Shown: positions 8,287-15,537 of the stretch, in pieces
How positions within the stretch are numbered: the stretch's first letter is position 1
How the letters are laid out: each line of letters begins with the position of its first letter
Assembly (NCBI GenBank): GCA_023270055.1
Contig: JAGDYB010000012.1
Coordinates: 1 to 55,740 of the forward strand
Origin: Microcaldota archaeon
GTDB taxonomy: Archaea; Micrarchaeota; Micrarchaeia; Micrarchaeales; CABMGC01
Length of the DNA stretch: 55,740 bases
Reading direction: 5' to 3'
Notes under the pieces: generated by a model
The model's input: the letters and a program-made list of their open reading frames with translations, nothing else
Databases searched by the model: none
What the model was told of the DNA's origin: nothing
Position numbers and translations under genes: made by a program

Positions 8287-9406
8287 TCTTCTCCTCCTTC
8301 CTGTATGTTAAAATTATTTCTTTGCTGTTTTTTATGTTATCGTAAAGCTTTTTAATTACGTCGCTTAAAGCCTCGTCAAGTAGATGGGCCGAGGCGGTGG
8401 CAAGTATGTTGTTGCGCTTTTCTATTACAACGCGTGCCCTTATCTCGTAGTTTTTGCCGTGCTTGACATGAACATATATTTTGTCAATTTTCAAATGGTT
8501 GAACCGGCCCACCTTTTCAGAGAATTTTGACAGCTCCGAGCTTATCTCGTCCCTGTACTCAGCGATGTTCTCATCTACACCTGAAACCATTATGTTACCT
8601 TCCTCAGCTGGTACGCTTGCCACAACCATCTCGAAAAGATCGCGCATAGCCAAAACGCCAACAGGCCTATCGCCCTTGGTGACTACAAGGAAATTAGTCT
8701 TGTTTTCAAGTATTTGCCTTATAGCATTCTCTACAGATTCTCCATAATCGATCGTAGGTATGTCTTTATCGCAGGCGTCGCCAACCGTAACTGTGTTAAG
8801 CTTGTTCTCGTTCCGGTTGATTTTTGGTGCTGTGCGCAAGTTGGTCTTGGCAAAGTTCTGTATTATGCTGTCGTAAGATATTACACCATAGGTCTTGCCG
8901 CCGTTCAGCACGACAAGCCGGTCTATTTTGTATTCGCTCATCACGCTTTTAGCCTGTGCCACCGAAGCGTTCTTGTCGATTGCCACTACCGGCGAGCTCA
9001 TTGCCTCCTGCACTTTTGTACCAGACAGTAGGTGCAAAGAGAGTATAGAGCTCAGCATTGTCTCTCTCTTTATGCCACCCTTTATCTTGTTTTCTTCTAT
9101 AAATGGCAGAACGCGAGCGGAATGCTGATAAAAGTACAACACGGCATTCTCTATTGATACTTGGCTGTTCAAGGACGGCAGTTTCCTAACAAGCTTTTCT
9201 ACCTTTAATGAAGGTGGAAATTTCATCGTGCCCTTCTGCGACAGCGCTACATCGTCAACCATGCCGAAATATTCTCTGTTTTTTGTAACTATTACAGCAC
9301 CTTTGTCCTTTATCTTTGCAAGTACTTCTACTGCAGGGGTTTTTGCTTCTACAATTGGTATGTATGTGACAAAGTCCGCGGGCACAGGTCCAAGCGCTCT
9401 CTCCAT
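8273..9406 (-). CDS. CBS-domain protein with C-terminal HPF/RaiA-like domain
   Basis: 377 residues from the ATG at 9406. Longer in-frame versions start inside tRNA-Cys, so I reject them. Four CBS-type motifs lie at about residues 1-270 (for example VQEAMSSPVVAIDKNASVAQA and VGDACDKDIPTIDYGESVENA), expected to bind adenine nucleotides. The last 100 residues (MVSGVDENIAEYRDEISSELSKF, then HLLDEALSDVIKKLYDNI) resemble the ribosome hibernation factor HPF/RaiA fold; this is an inference from pattern. It heads the surface operon, which suggests energy-responsive control, but the link may be only positional. No membrane segment is seen. Confidence 0.85.
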   Translation of the reverse strand: MERALGPVPADFVTYIPIVEAKTPAVEVLAKIKDKGAVIVTKNREYFGMVDDVALSQKGTMKFPPSLKVEKLVRKLPSLNSQVSIENAVLYFYQHSARVLPFIEENKIKGGIKRETMLSSILSLHLLSGTKVQEAMSSPVVAIDKNASVAQAKSVMSEYKIDRLVVLNGGKTYGVISYDSIIQNFAKTNLRTAPKINRNENKLNTVTVGDACDKDIPTIDYGESVENAIRQILENKTNFLVVTKGDRPVGVLAMRDLFEMVVASVPAEEGNIMVSGVDENIAEYRDEISSELSKFSEKVGRFNHLKIDKIYVHVKHGKNYEIRARVVIEKRNNILATASAHLLDEALSDVIKKLYDNIKNSKEIILTYRKEEKNENA

Positions 9407-9436
9407 ATAATCACTGGTTATATTTACATTATCAGC

Positions 9437-9456
9437 ATAAATATTTATATAAGATA
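9437..9456. promoter_or_regulatory. Bidirectional TATA region between CBS operon and tRNA-Cys
   Basis: The AT-rich stretch ATAAATATTTATATAAG reads as a TATA box on both strands. It lies about 25 bases before the first base of tRNA-Cys on the plus strand, and about 30-45 bases before the CBS gene start on the minus strand. Confidence 0.5.
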
Positions 9457-9476
9457 TTAAAACAAACATAAGTGAA

Positions 9477-9563
9477 GCCAGGTTGGCAGATCGGCTATGC
9501 AGCCGCCTGCAGAGCGGCGTAGGGGGGTTCGACACATCTATTGCGAAATTCCCTCCCCTGGCT
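9477..9563 (+). tRNA. tRNA-Cys(GCA) with 16-nt T-loop intron
   Basis: The acceptor arm GCCAGGT pairs with CCCTGGC (last pair T-C mismatched) and U73 follows, the Cys discriminator. The D stem is GCA/TGC. The anticodon stem GCCGC/GCGGC encloses loop CTGCAGA with anticodon GCA. The variable loop is GTAG and the T stem GGGGG/CCCTC. The T-loop is 23 nt instead of 7. Removing 9534-9549 restores TTCGACT. CCA is not encoded. The gene sits just in front of a glycosyltransferase and opposite the upstream end of the CBS operon. Confidence 0.93.
9534..9549 (+). other. tRNA intron at position 59/60 with complete BHB motif
   Basis: The intron sequence is ACATCTATTGCGAAAT. The bulge-helix-bulge is complete: outer helix GGGGG/CCCTC, a three-base bulge ATT (9548-9550), a four-pair central helix TTCG(9528-9531)/CGAA(9544-9547), a second three-base bulge ACA (9532-9534), and a two-pair inner helix CA/TG closing loop TCTAT. 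Cutting after the second base of each bulge leaves a normal seven-base T-loop. Confidence 0.85.
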
Positions 9564-9595
9564 TTTAAGTTGTTCTTAGCAACAATTGTGGTAAA

Positions 9596-11017
9596 GTGAA
9601 GAAAAGATATACTGAATATTTTTATTTACTTGCACTGCTCCTCGTAATGCTGATTGCTGTACATTTTTATTTAGAATCTGACGTTGGTATTGTGGTAAAT
9701 TTCGATGACGCGTTTTATGCGGCATCAATAGTAAATCAGGTGTTCTATCTGAAAATGATACCGTGGGGCGCGGCTTCGTTTGGCTTCGCTGCACTCGGCA
9801 GAATTTTCTACGTACTCACTGGCAACCTTTTTACGGCGACTACAGCAATGCCAATAACCGCCATAATGCTAACAATGATTACACTCTATATTATTGGGAA
9901 AAAATATGGCGGGGGGCTTGCGGGCCTGAGCTCCGCAGTGCTCTTCGCGTTTAACCCGCTGGTTTACGCCTATTCCATACGGCTTTTGCCTGACATATTC
10001 ATCACAATGCTACTTTCATTTGCAATTCTGATCACTGTATATGCAGAAAGAAAAAGCTATGGCTACTTTATCGGCGGAATTGTTGCAGGGCTTGGCGTTT
10101 TTTTCGGCTTACAGGTATTTTTGTCGTTGCTGGCTTATTTTGCCCTTGTCGCATCGCTTGTCTACGTTGAAAAATTAAAAGGAAAGACAAAGAAGATATT
10201 TTGCGCTTTTATCGGCATGGCGCTTGCAATAACGTTATTCCTTCTGTTTCAGGACATGATATACGGAAACCCGCTTTTTGCAATAAATGGGATGGAAACG
10301 TTTAATTCTGAATATATGTCTGCGCCGCCGCATAATAACTATTATTTCAATGTTCTATTCCCAGAAAGCCATGTAGGATATCTACCTGGAAGCGGAAGCG
10401 AACCATACTCCACACTGGGCATGTTATCAATTGTCTTTATAGGGGCAAACGTTGCGTTGCTATACAAGAAAAGGTTCAACATTGTTCCGTATACCTTCTC
10501 ATCGATAGCATTTGTCTTATATGTTCTTTTCGGCACACAAAGCATCAGCATGTACTATCCAATATTACATATGAATAGGCTGCTTATGCCAATAGTGCTA
10601 CTATTTTCAATTGGTAGCGGAATGTCCGCAGGGCTGGCAAAAAGTAGAGTACACGCTGTAGCTGCAATCGCGTTTTTGGCATTTTATGTGTTTGTCTCCT
10701 TCCAATACTACACATATGCTGCAAGGTATTATGACTTCACAAACAGAAATCCATATTTGGCAACGGAACAGGTGAGCAATTACCTTAACACAATGGACCT
10801 AAAAGGTTATTCTATACATGAGAACGTCACTGAACTTCCTATACTGCTGTGCGCCTCGCTGAAAACAAGCCCTGTTGTTTGCAATGGTGGCCCAGGGCCA
10901 GTAGAAGGTATAAACTGCACAGAAAACAATACAATCTTTTTGCTTGACGTACCATATTGTGGCAGCACTTACATATTTTCAAACAAGAGCCTTGGCTATT
11001 ACATCTACAAGAACTAG
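9596..11017 (+). CDS. GT-C family membrane glycosyltransferase (PMT/ArnT-like)
   Basis: 473 residues from a GTG start. About ten to twelve hydrophobic segments run from residue 8 to about 385. The first outer loop carries the acidic pair NFDDAFY, as in GT-C enzymes that use lipid-phosphate sugar donors. A PLVYAYSIRLLPDIF segment fits the third helix region of the PMT/ArnT group. A short extracytoplasmic tail of about 85 residues with several Cys and NxT sites follows. Such enzymes move a sugar from a polyprenyl-phosphate donor onto proteins or lipids outside the membrane. Donor and acceptor are unknown; the surface operon upstream provides likely acceptors (inference). Confidence 0.82.
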   Translation: MKKRYTEYFYLLALLLVMLIAVHFYLESDVGIVVNFDDAFYAASIVNQVFYLKMIPWGAASFGFAALGRIFYVLTGNLFTATTAMPITAIMLTMITLYIIGKKYGGGLAGLSSAVLFAFNPLVYAYSIRLLPDIFITMLLSFAILITVYAERKSYGYFIGGIVAGLGVFFGLQVFLSLLAYFALVASLVYVEKLKGKTKKIFCAFIGMALAITLFLLFQDMIYGNPLFAINGMETFNSEYMSAPPHNNYYFNVLFPESHVGYLPGSGSEPYSTLGMLSIVFIGANVALLYKKRFNIVPYTFSSIAFVLYVLFGTQSISMYYPILHMNRLLMPIVLLFSIGSGMSAGLAKSRVHAVAAIAFLAFYVFVSFQYYTYAARYYDFTNRNPYLATEQVSNYLNTMDLKGYSIHENVTELPILLCASLKTSPVVCNGGPGPVEGINCTENNTIFLLDVPYCGSTYIFSNKSLGYYIYKN

Positions 11018-11040
11018 CTACCGGCTGGGAAGGAGGTGCG

Positions 11041-11478
11041 CTACACGTCTACTACAACGCTTATGCGCCACAAGCCTTTCTTGTGAACCACTTGAAGTGC
11101 GTACGGCGTCACCGCCTTTATCTCAGTCCTGTAGCATTCTACATCGGTGCTCTTGTAAAACAGCTTTCCCTCTAATGCCAGCGCTTTTCCAACATTTTTG
11201 ATGCCAAAAACCTTGAATAAATATGGCTTTAACTCTTTTTCGTCCACTATTGTAAGTATTTTCTGGAGCGTGTGCCACACTAAATCAGCCGGGCTGTATG
11301 CTTTGCTGCGTATCGAAACCGCTTTTGCAACTGATTTTGCACGCCTGATTTTTTCTATGTCGAACATTATGTTAAGCATCGCAAGCGCTGAATTTTCTAT
11401 CGCCTGCCTTTCGCTTTTGCCATATGCAATAAACTTCATCTCAGCCGTATGCGGCACGTATATGAATTTTCTTTGCAT
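11041..11478 (-). CDS. Archease, activator of the RtcB tRNA ligase
   Basis: 145 residues, the usual archease length. The opening FIYVPHTAEMKFIAYG matches the family's early HTADxxxxAxG-type motif. The closing GLWRISVVVDV matches its conserved C-terminal end, where the final Asp helps bind metal. Archease speeds RtcB turnover by promoting RtcB guanylylation during joining of tRNA exons. RtcB is encoded at 32525-33964 in this window, and three tRNA genes here contain introns, so the partner and substrates are present. The gene converges with the glycosyltransferase and shares an upstream AT-rich promoter region with a C/D box RNA. Confidence 0.9.
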   Translation of the reverse strand: MQRKFIYVPHTAEMKFIAYGKSERQAIENSALAMLNIMFDIEKIRRAKSVAKAVSIRSKAYSPADLVWHTLQKILTIVDEKELKPYLFKVFGIKNVGKALALEGKLFYKSTDVECYRTEIKAVTPYALQVVHKKGLWRISVVVDV

Positions 11479-11498
11479 GTATTACACTTCAAAAGCAA

Positions 11499-11509
11499 TT
11501 TATATATAA
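11499..11509. promoter_or_regulatory. TATA box shared by archease and C/D sRNA
   Basis: TTTATATATAA reads as a TATA box on both strands. It lies about 20-25 bases before the 5' stem of the C/D RNA on the plus strand and about 21 bases before the archease ATG on the minus strand. Confidence 0.5.
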
Positions 11510-11523
11510 CATTTCAAATATTT

Positions 11524-11585
11524 ATGTCCTGTGAAGATAAGAGTAACTGCTGAAGTATGATGAGGTCCATTTCGACTGAGGACAA
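11524..11585 (+). ncRNA. C/D box guide sRNA
   Basis: All parts of an archaeal C/D box sRNA are visible: a terminal stem GTCC(11526-11529)/GGAC(11580-11583), box C GTGAAGA (11531-11537, one base off RTGATGA), a 12-nt guide, box D' CTGA (11550-11553), a 3-nt spacer, box C' ATGATGA (11557-11563), a second 12-nt guide, and box D CTGA (11576-11579). The guides are TAAGAGTAACTG and GGTCCATTTCGA. By the rule of the fifth base from box D or D', they would direct 2'-O-methylation of a U and an A. I could not identify the target RNAs. Fibrillarin, the methylase of these complexes, is at 34830-35489. Confidence 0.85.
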
Positions 11586-11596
11586 CTGGTAATATT

Positions 11597-13096
11597 ATGA
11601 AGAAAATTAGGAGTCATGGGCTGTTAGTGCTGTTCATCGCAACACTCATAATGCTGATAAACCCTCTGCGCATTACAAGCTTTAGCATACTTGACACAGA
11701 CCCTTCTACATACATAATAGTGCCTATGCTAATGCTACTTATGTTCATCTTGTTCAAAGGTAAGGAGGTTATTCAGACTAAAAGCGGAAAGTATGATATT
11801 GCTTTGGGCATTGTGCTTTTTGCGATTTTTGTGCTTAGCTGGTTTTACCTCAAATACTTTCTCTCATATAAGTTCATAAGTTACAGAATTGACATGCTAC
11901 TGTTTCCAATTGCCATTGCTGCGTTAATAATTATAATCTTTGGACATGAAGGGATAAGGCGATTTAGAGGCATGCTATTTTATGCACTGTTTGCTTCGCC
12001 ACTGCTATTGCTGCCCGTATTTGGAATAAACATGCAATTTGCACAGTTCAACACGTTTTTAGTATACGAAGTGTTGCATTTGTTTTACCAACAGGTTACC
12101 TATTCAGCGCCGCTTTCTTTGACTTACGCAGGGAGCTCAATAGGCATTGGCGAATCGTGCGCGGGAATTGGAGCGCTCATAGGAATAATAATGTTTCTTA
12201 TACCGCTCGCATACTTCTATGATGGAAGGGTCATCAACAAGGTGTATTGGGTAATTTCAGGGTTTGTGCTGTTTCTTCTGCTTAATGTAGCTAGGATGGT
12301 CAGCATTACTGCGATGTGGCTCATATATGGCGAGCGAGCAACCGCTTCGTATATACATACATTCGTAGGAATCTGGCTATTTTACATAACGATAATAGTC
12401 ATGATTTTAATTGCGTATAAATACGGGCTTATGTTCCCGAAAGTAAAGAAGCGTAAAGCTTTTGTCACGAAAGTTGAATGGGGGATTTATGCTTTGGCAC
12501 TGCTACTTGCAGCTTCATATTTCTTCATCTCCGCGGGTTATGTCAACTCACTTTATATATCCCCTATGATTTTAAACAATGTGACATTCTCAACCAACAG
12601 CAGCGCGTTTGGAAGCTATATCAACTGGTTAATGCATTCGCCATTCCGTTCGGGTCTTGAGGCAAGAACTGCGGATGGCGCAGTGCTCACGTTTTCAAAC
12701 AAGACGTTCAATGTGACAGACCCAATCGTGCTGATGCTCGTTGGCAACATGAGCATAATCACAAGCAACGATATAATCGGAAGCTATACGTTCGCACAGA
12801 ATAGCGGTATAAATCTCAGATTGTACAGCGTAGTATCGAACAATACAATTTTTTATGTTGGCTATGCAAAACAGCCTCTAGTGGCCCAGAATGGCATAGA
12901 TTTGGCGCGCGAGTTCATAGTAATGCCAGCTTCGGCAGGAACGCTAAACCTCAGCTGCGGCGGCTACAGCACACTGTATAGCTATGTGTTCAGCACATTC
13001 GACAACACTCATGCAAATGCAACCGAAATGAAAAAGATAGAGAGTGCATACTGCGTGACCAGGCATATACTAGCCTGGCAGACCACACAGACATAA
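11597..13096 (+). CDS. Archaeosortase/exosortase-family transpeptidase with C-terminal outer domain
   Basis: 499 residues. Eight or so membrane helices span about residues 8-285. The family's three catalytic residues are in place: Cys188 in GESCAGIGA, Arg233 in NVARMVS and His254 in YIHTFVGIW. These enzymes cut a C-terminal sorting tripartite signal of surface proteins and probably join the protein to a membrane lipid. About 190 residues after the last helix (from SAGYVNSLY) form a non-membrane domain, as in some exosortases with an extra outer domain. No matching sorting signal is visible in the complete surface proteins here; the one cut by the left edge could carry it. The gene starts 11 bp after the C/D RNA. 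Confidence 0.9.
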   Translation: MKKIRSHGLLVLFIATLIMLINPLRITSFSILDTDPSTYIIVPMLMLLMFILFKGKEVIQTKSGKYDIALGIVLFAIFVLSWFYLKYFLSYKFISYRIDMLLFPIAIAALIIIIFGHEGIRRFRGMLFYALFASPLLLLPVFGINMQFAQFNTFLVYEVLHLFYQQVTYSAPLSLTYAGSSIGIGESCAGIGALIGIIMFLIPLAYFYDGRVINKVYWVISGFVLFLLLNVARMVSITAMWLIYGERATASYIHTFVGIWLFYITIIVMILIAYKYGLMFPKVKKRKAFVTKVEWGIYALALLLAASYFFISAGYVNSLYISPMILNNVTFSTNSSAFGSYINWLMHSPFRSGLEARTADGAVLTFSNKTFNVTDPIVLMLVGNMSIITSNDIIGSYTFAQNSGINLRLYSVVSNNTIFYVGYAKQPLVAQNGIDLAREFIVMPASAGTLNLSCGGYSTLYSYVFSTFDNTHANATEMKKIESAYCVTRHILAWQTTQT

Positions 13097-13108
13097 CAAG
13101 ATGGTTTA

Positions 13109-14065
13109 TTGAGATTTGAGTACTCCGCTGGGATAATAATATATGAAAACCAGGAAGGAGAAATACGCCTGCTCTTTTTGATAAAGGATAATGGAGAATA
13201 TGATATTCCGAAGGGGCACATAGAGAAAGGGGAGACAAGCCTGATTGCGGCAAAGCGCGAAACAAAAGAGGAAACAGGCCTCGAGGTTGAGCCGATCCCA
13301 TATTTCAAGAGAAAGATACATTATTTCTTTTATGATAAAAAAGAGAAAGTCTCAAAGGACCTCACTTATTTCATAGCAAAGGCTGAAAGTAATGAGGTAA
13401 AAATTTCGTATGAGCACAAAGGTTATGTATGGCTAACTCCGGATGAAGGCCTAGAAAAAATAAAATTTAAGGATACGAGGGAGATGATAAGAATTGCAAG
13501 CGATTACATACAGAGATACGAGAAAATTGTGGAAATAAACAAAGAGTATTCTGCACTGCCATCAAAAATTAAGGAATGGAATTTGAGCAAGAGGTTTGTG
13601 CCAGGAGAAGGTCCGTTAGACGCAAAAATTGTATTTGTTGGTCAGGCGCCAGGAAGAACAGAAGACGCTATGCTCAGACCTTTTGTCGGAAGGAGCGGCA
13701 TGCTTTTAGGCAGAATCATGAAATCGGCAGGAATCAAGAGGGAAAGCGTATACATAACGAGCGTGGTGCAGTTTTATCCTCCAGAAAACAGGGCACCGAC
13801 TGAGGAGGAGGTAAAAATGTGCAAGCAATACTTTGAACGGCAAATAGAAGTTATACGCCCAACCTACATGGTGCTTTTAGGAAATGTCGCCGCAAGCACA
13901 GTAACCGGAAGGAAAGTCGAGGTAAATAAGATGCATGGCACGCTCGTTGAATGCGGAAGCGTCAAATGCTTTGTAACTTTCCACCCCGCTGCTGCGCTGA
14001 GATCCACAGGCGTACTTGAGCTGATGAAAAAAGACTTCATGAAGCTAAAGGAAATGGCCGTTTGA
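13109..14065 (+). CDS. Nudix hydrolase fused to family-4-like uracil-DNA glycosylase
   Basis: 318 residues from a TTG start; an ATG just upstream leads to an early stop. Residues 1-135 are a Nudix domain with a full Nudix box: G36, E42, R50, E51, E54, E55 and G57. Residues 160-315 are a uracil-DNA glycosylase of the family 4/5 type, with GQAPGRTED at 178-186, the PFVGRSG loop at 191-197 and HPAAAL at 292-297. Three of the four cysteines that hold the iron-sulfur cluster in family 4 are missing: there is no N-terminal CxxC, and KCRPP is replaced by QFYPP. Only C238 remains. The fusion suggests joint cleaning of a nucleotide pool and DNA; the Nudix substrate is unknown. Confidence 0.88.
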   Translation: MRFEYSAGIIIYENQEGEIRLLFLIKDNGEYDIPKGHIEKGETSLIAAKRETKEETGLEVEPIPYFKRKIHYFFYDKKEKVSKDLTYFIAKAESNEVKISYEHKGYVWLTPDEGLEKIKFKDTREMIRIASDYIQRYEKIVEINKEYSALPSKIKEWNLSKRFVPGEGPLDAKIVFVGQAPGRTEDAMLRPFVGRSGMLLGRIMKSAGIKRESVYITSVVQFYPPENRAPTEEEVKMCKQYFERQIEVIRPTYMVLLGNVAASTVTGRKVEVNKMHGTLVECGSVKCFVTFHPAAALRSTGVLELMKKDFMKLKEMAV

Positions 14066-14070
14066 AACGC

Positions 14071-14535
14071 TTATTTCTGATTTTGAAAATGGCTCTTTTC
14101 GGTAGAGCCGTATGGCGTGATGGACTTTGAGATTAGCTTTCCGAAAACTATGTGCACTGCACCTTTGGAAAGGTCTATTCTAATTTCTTCGTTGCTGAGG
14201 TTCTTGATTGAAAGATACAGCCTGCCACTGAATCCGCTATCTATAACCGCTGTGCTCCCAAAGAGCCCATTTCTGGAATATTTGCTTCTTAGCCACATGA
14301 AAGCTATGTAGCCGTTTGCCAGCGAAACATTCTCTTCCGTCTTTACTTTCAGGAATGCACCACTCTTGATCACAAGCTGGTTATTATCTATGTAATAACC
14401 ATCTGACCGGCCTTCATCTGCAAGCATTATTTTCAAGTCGTAGCCATTAGAGGTCATCTGCTCGCTGCTGAACGGTTCTATCGCAAGCTCCTTCTTTTCC
14501 ATTGCCTCCAGTATATCTTTGTCGCTTAGAAACAT
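14071..14535 (-). CDS. dUTPase / dCTP deaminase superfamily protein
   Basis: 154 residues. The opening FLSDKDILEAMEKKELAIEPF is typical of archaeal dCTP deaminases. LRSKYSRNGLFGS and AVIDSGFSGRLYLSIKN match the trimeric dUTPase fold's core motifs. The Glu that dCTP deaminases use after the GxxG strand (LEF/LEL) is Ser here (YLSIK), so plain dUTP hydrolysis is more likely than deamination; this is inference. The product would be dUMP, keeping uracil out of DNA. It converges tail-to-tail (5 bp apart) with the uracil-DNA glycosylase fusion, so both uracil-defence steps sit side by side. Confidence 0.82.
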   Translation of the reverse strand: MFLSDKDILEAMEKKELAIEPFSSEQMTSNGYDLKIMLADEGRSDGYYIDNNQLVIKSGAFLKVKTEENVSLANGYIAFMWLRSKYSRNGLFGSTAVIDSGFSGRLYLSIKNLSNEEIRIDLSKGAVHIVFGKLISKSITPYGSTEKSHFQNQK

Positions 14536-14685
14536 AATAGTATTTTGGTATAGGTTTATAAAAAGCTAATGTCAAATGTGCAAACATTCAAAAGATATGA
14601 GCGGTATAAGTATACGGTACAACTCTCAATGAGGTTGGGGGAATTCTTTTAAATATTAAATAGCAAAATATTAAAGTTAGTGCAT

Positions 14686-14785
14686 GGGCCCGTAGCTTAG
14701 CCTGGTTGGAGCGCCCGACTGATAGACTTGAAAACCGCAAGGACTGGAGATCGGGAGGTCGAGAGTTCAAATCTCTCCGAGCCCA
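14686..14785 (+). tRNA. tRNA-Ile(GAT) with 25-nt intron at 37/38
   Basis: The acceptor GGGCCCG pairs with CGAGCCC with one C-A mismatch, and A73 follows. The D stem is GCTT/GAGC, the anticodon stem CCCGA/TCGGG, the variable loop AGGTC, and the T arm GAGAG-TTCAAAT-CTCTC. The anticodon loop region is 32 nt. Taking out 14725-14749 leaves loop CTGATAA with anticodon GAT. The central helix CTGA/CTGG has two G-T wobbles and one A-C mismatch, so the BHB is relaxed. The intron itself can form a CTTG/CAAG hairpin. CCA is not encoded. Confidence 0.85.
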
Positions 14786-14808
14786 TTAAACATTTGTTTG
14801 ACAAGATT

Positions 14809-15537
14809 TTATACGCCGAATGTTCTGTCTCTTCTGCTATATGCCGCTATTGCTTTCTCGAGGTCCTTCTTGCTGAAGTCTGGCCAATATTTTTTAACAA
14901 AATAAAGTTCTGAGTATGCCGACTGCCATGGCATAAACCCAGAGAGTCTAAACTCGTCCGCAGTCCTTATTATAAGATCTATATCTGGCACATTATGCGA
15001 TAGCATATGCCTCTTGAAAGTTTGTTCGTCAACTGTGCCGATTTCCCCTTTTGCCACCTTGGCGGCTATGGCTTTCGCCGCGTGCACAAGATCATCTTTG
15101 CCACCATATCCAAGAAGCCAAAATATCCTTCTTTCGATGCGCCCGTGGACTGAATTTTTTATTTTGTTCAAATCATTCAAAATGTATTTTGGAAGAAGTC
15201 TTTTTTCGCCAACTACTAACAAACGCGTCTTCATTTCGCGGAGCCTGCTTATTACATTTCTATCTGTTATAATATTCAGGTACACTTTGAAAAGGGAATC
15301 CAGTTCGTTCTTCGGTCTGCCAACATTCTCGGTTGACAGCCCCCATACGATAATGTTTTTGATTCCGTATTCCGCACACCATTCGCTGAATTCTATGAAT
15401 CTTTTTGCGCCACGGCTGTAGGCAGAAAACACTGATGCGCCATTTGTCTTGGCCCATCTCCTGTTTCCATCGGGTATGATCGCGATCGTCTTCGGCAATT
15501 TTTCTTTACTTGCTTTTTTGATGCCCATACATATCAT
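14809..15537 (-). CDS. uppS: cis-Prenyltransferase (undecaprenyl/polyprenyl diphosphate synthase)
   Basis: 242 residues, the normal length. Conserved regions are all seen: IAIIPDGNRRWAK (region I with the catalytic Asp), VWGLSTENVGRP, LLGYGGKDDLVHAAK, and the C-terminal DLIIRTADEFRLSGFMPWQSAYSELYF with RLSGF and the E of YSELYF. It builds long-chain polyprenyl diphosphate from isopentenyl diphosphate, the precursor of the lipid carrier used for glycosylation. This fits the GT-C glycosyltransferase at 9596-11017. An alternative start, the ATG at 15528, would drop only three residues. The gene ends 23 bp from tRNA-Ile on the opposite strand. Confidence 0.93.
   Translation of the reverse strand: MICMGIKKASKEKLPKTIAIIPDGNRRWAKTNGASVFSAYSRGAKRFIEFSEWCAEYGIKNIIVWGLSTENVGRPKNELDSLFKVYLNIITDRNVISRLREMKTRLLVVGEKRLLPKYILNDLNKIKNSVHGRIERRIFWLLGYGGKDDLVHAAKAIAAKVAKGEIGTVDEQTFKRHMLSHNVPDIDLIIRTADEFRLSGFMPWQSAYSELYFVKKYWPDFSKKDLEKAIAAYSRRDRTFGV

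Noticed and set aside
9407-9535. N-terminal extension of the CBS protein to an ATG at 9535
   Set aside because: It would read through the promoter region and through tRNA-Cys on the other strand. The family-like sequence begins at the ATG at 9406.
14686-14785. Reading this tRNA as Ser(TGA)
   Set aside because: No anticodon stem can be built around CTTGAAA and there is no long variable arm. CCCGA/TCGGG with anticodon GAT gives a regular tRNA once 25 nt are removed.
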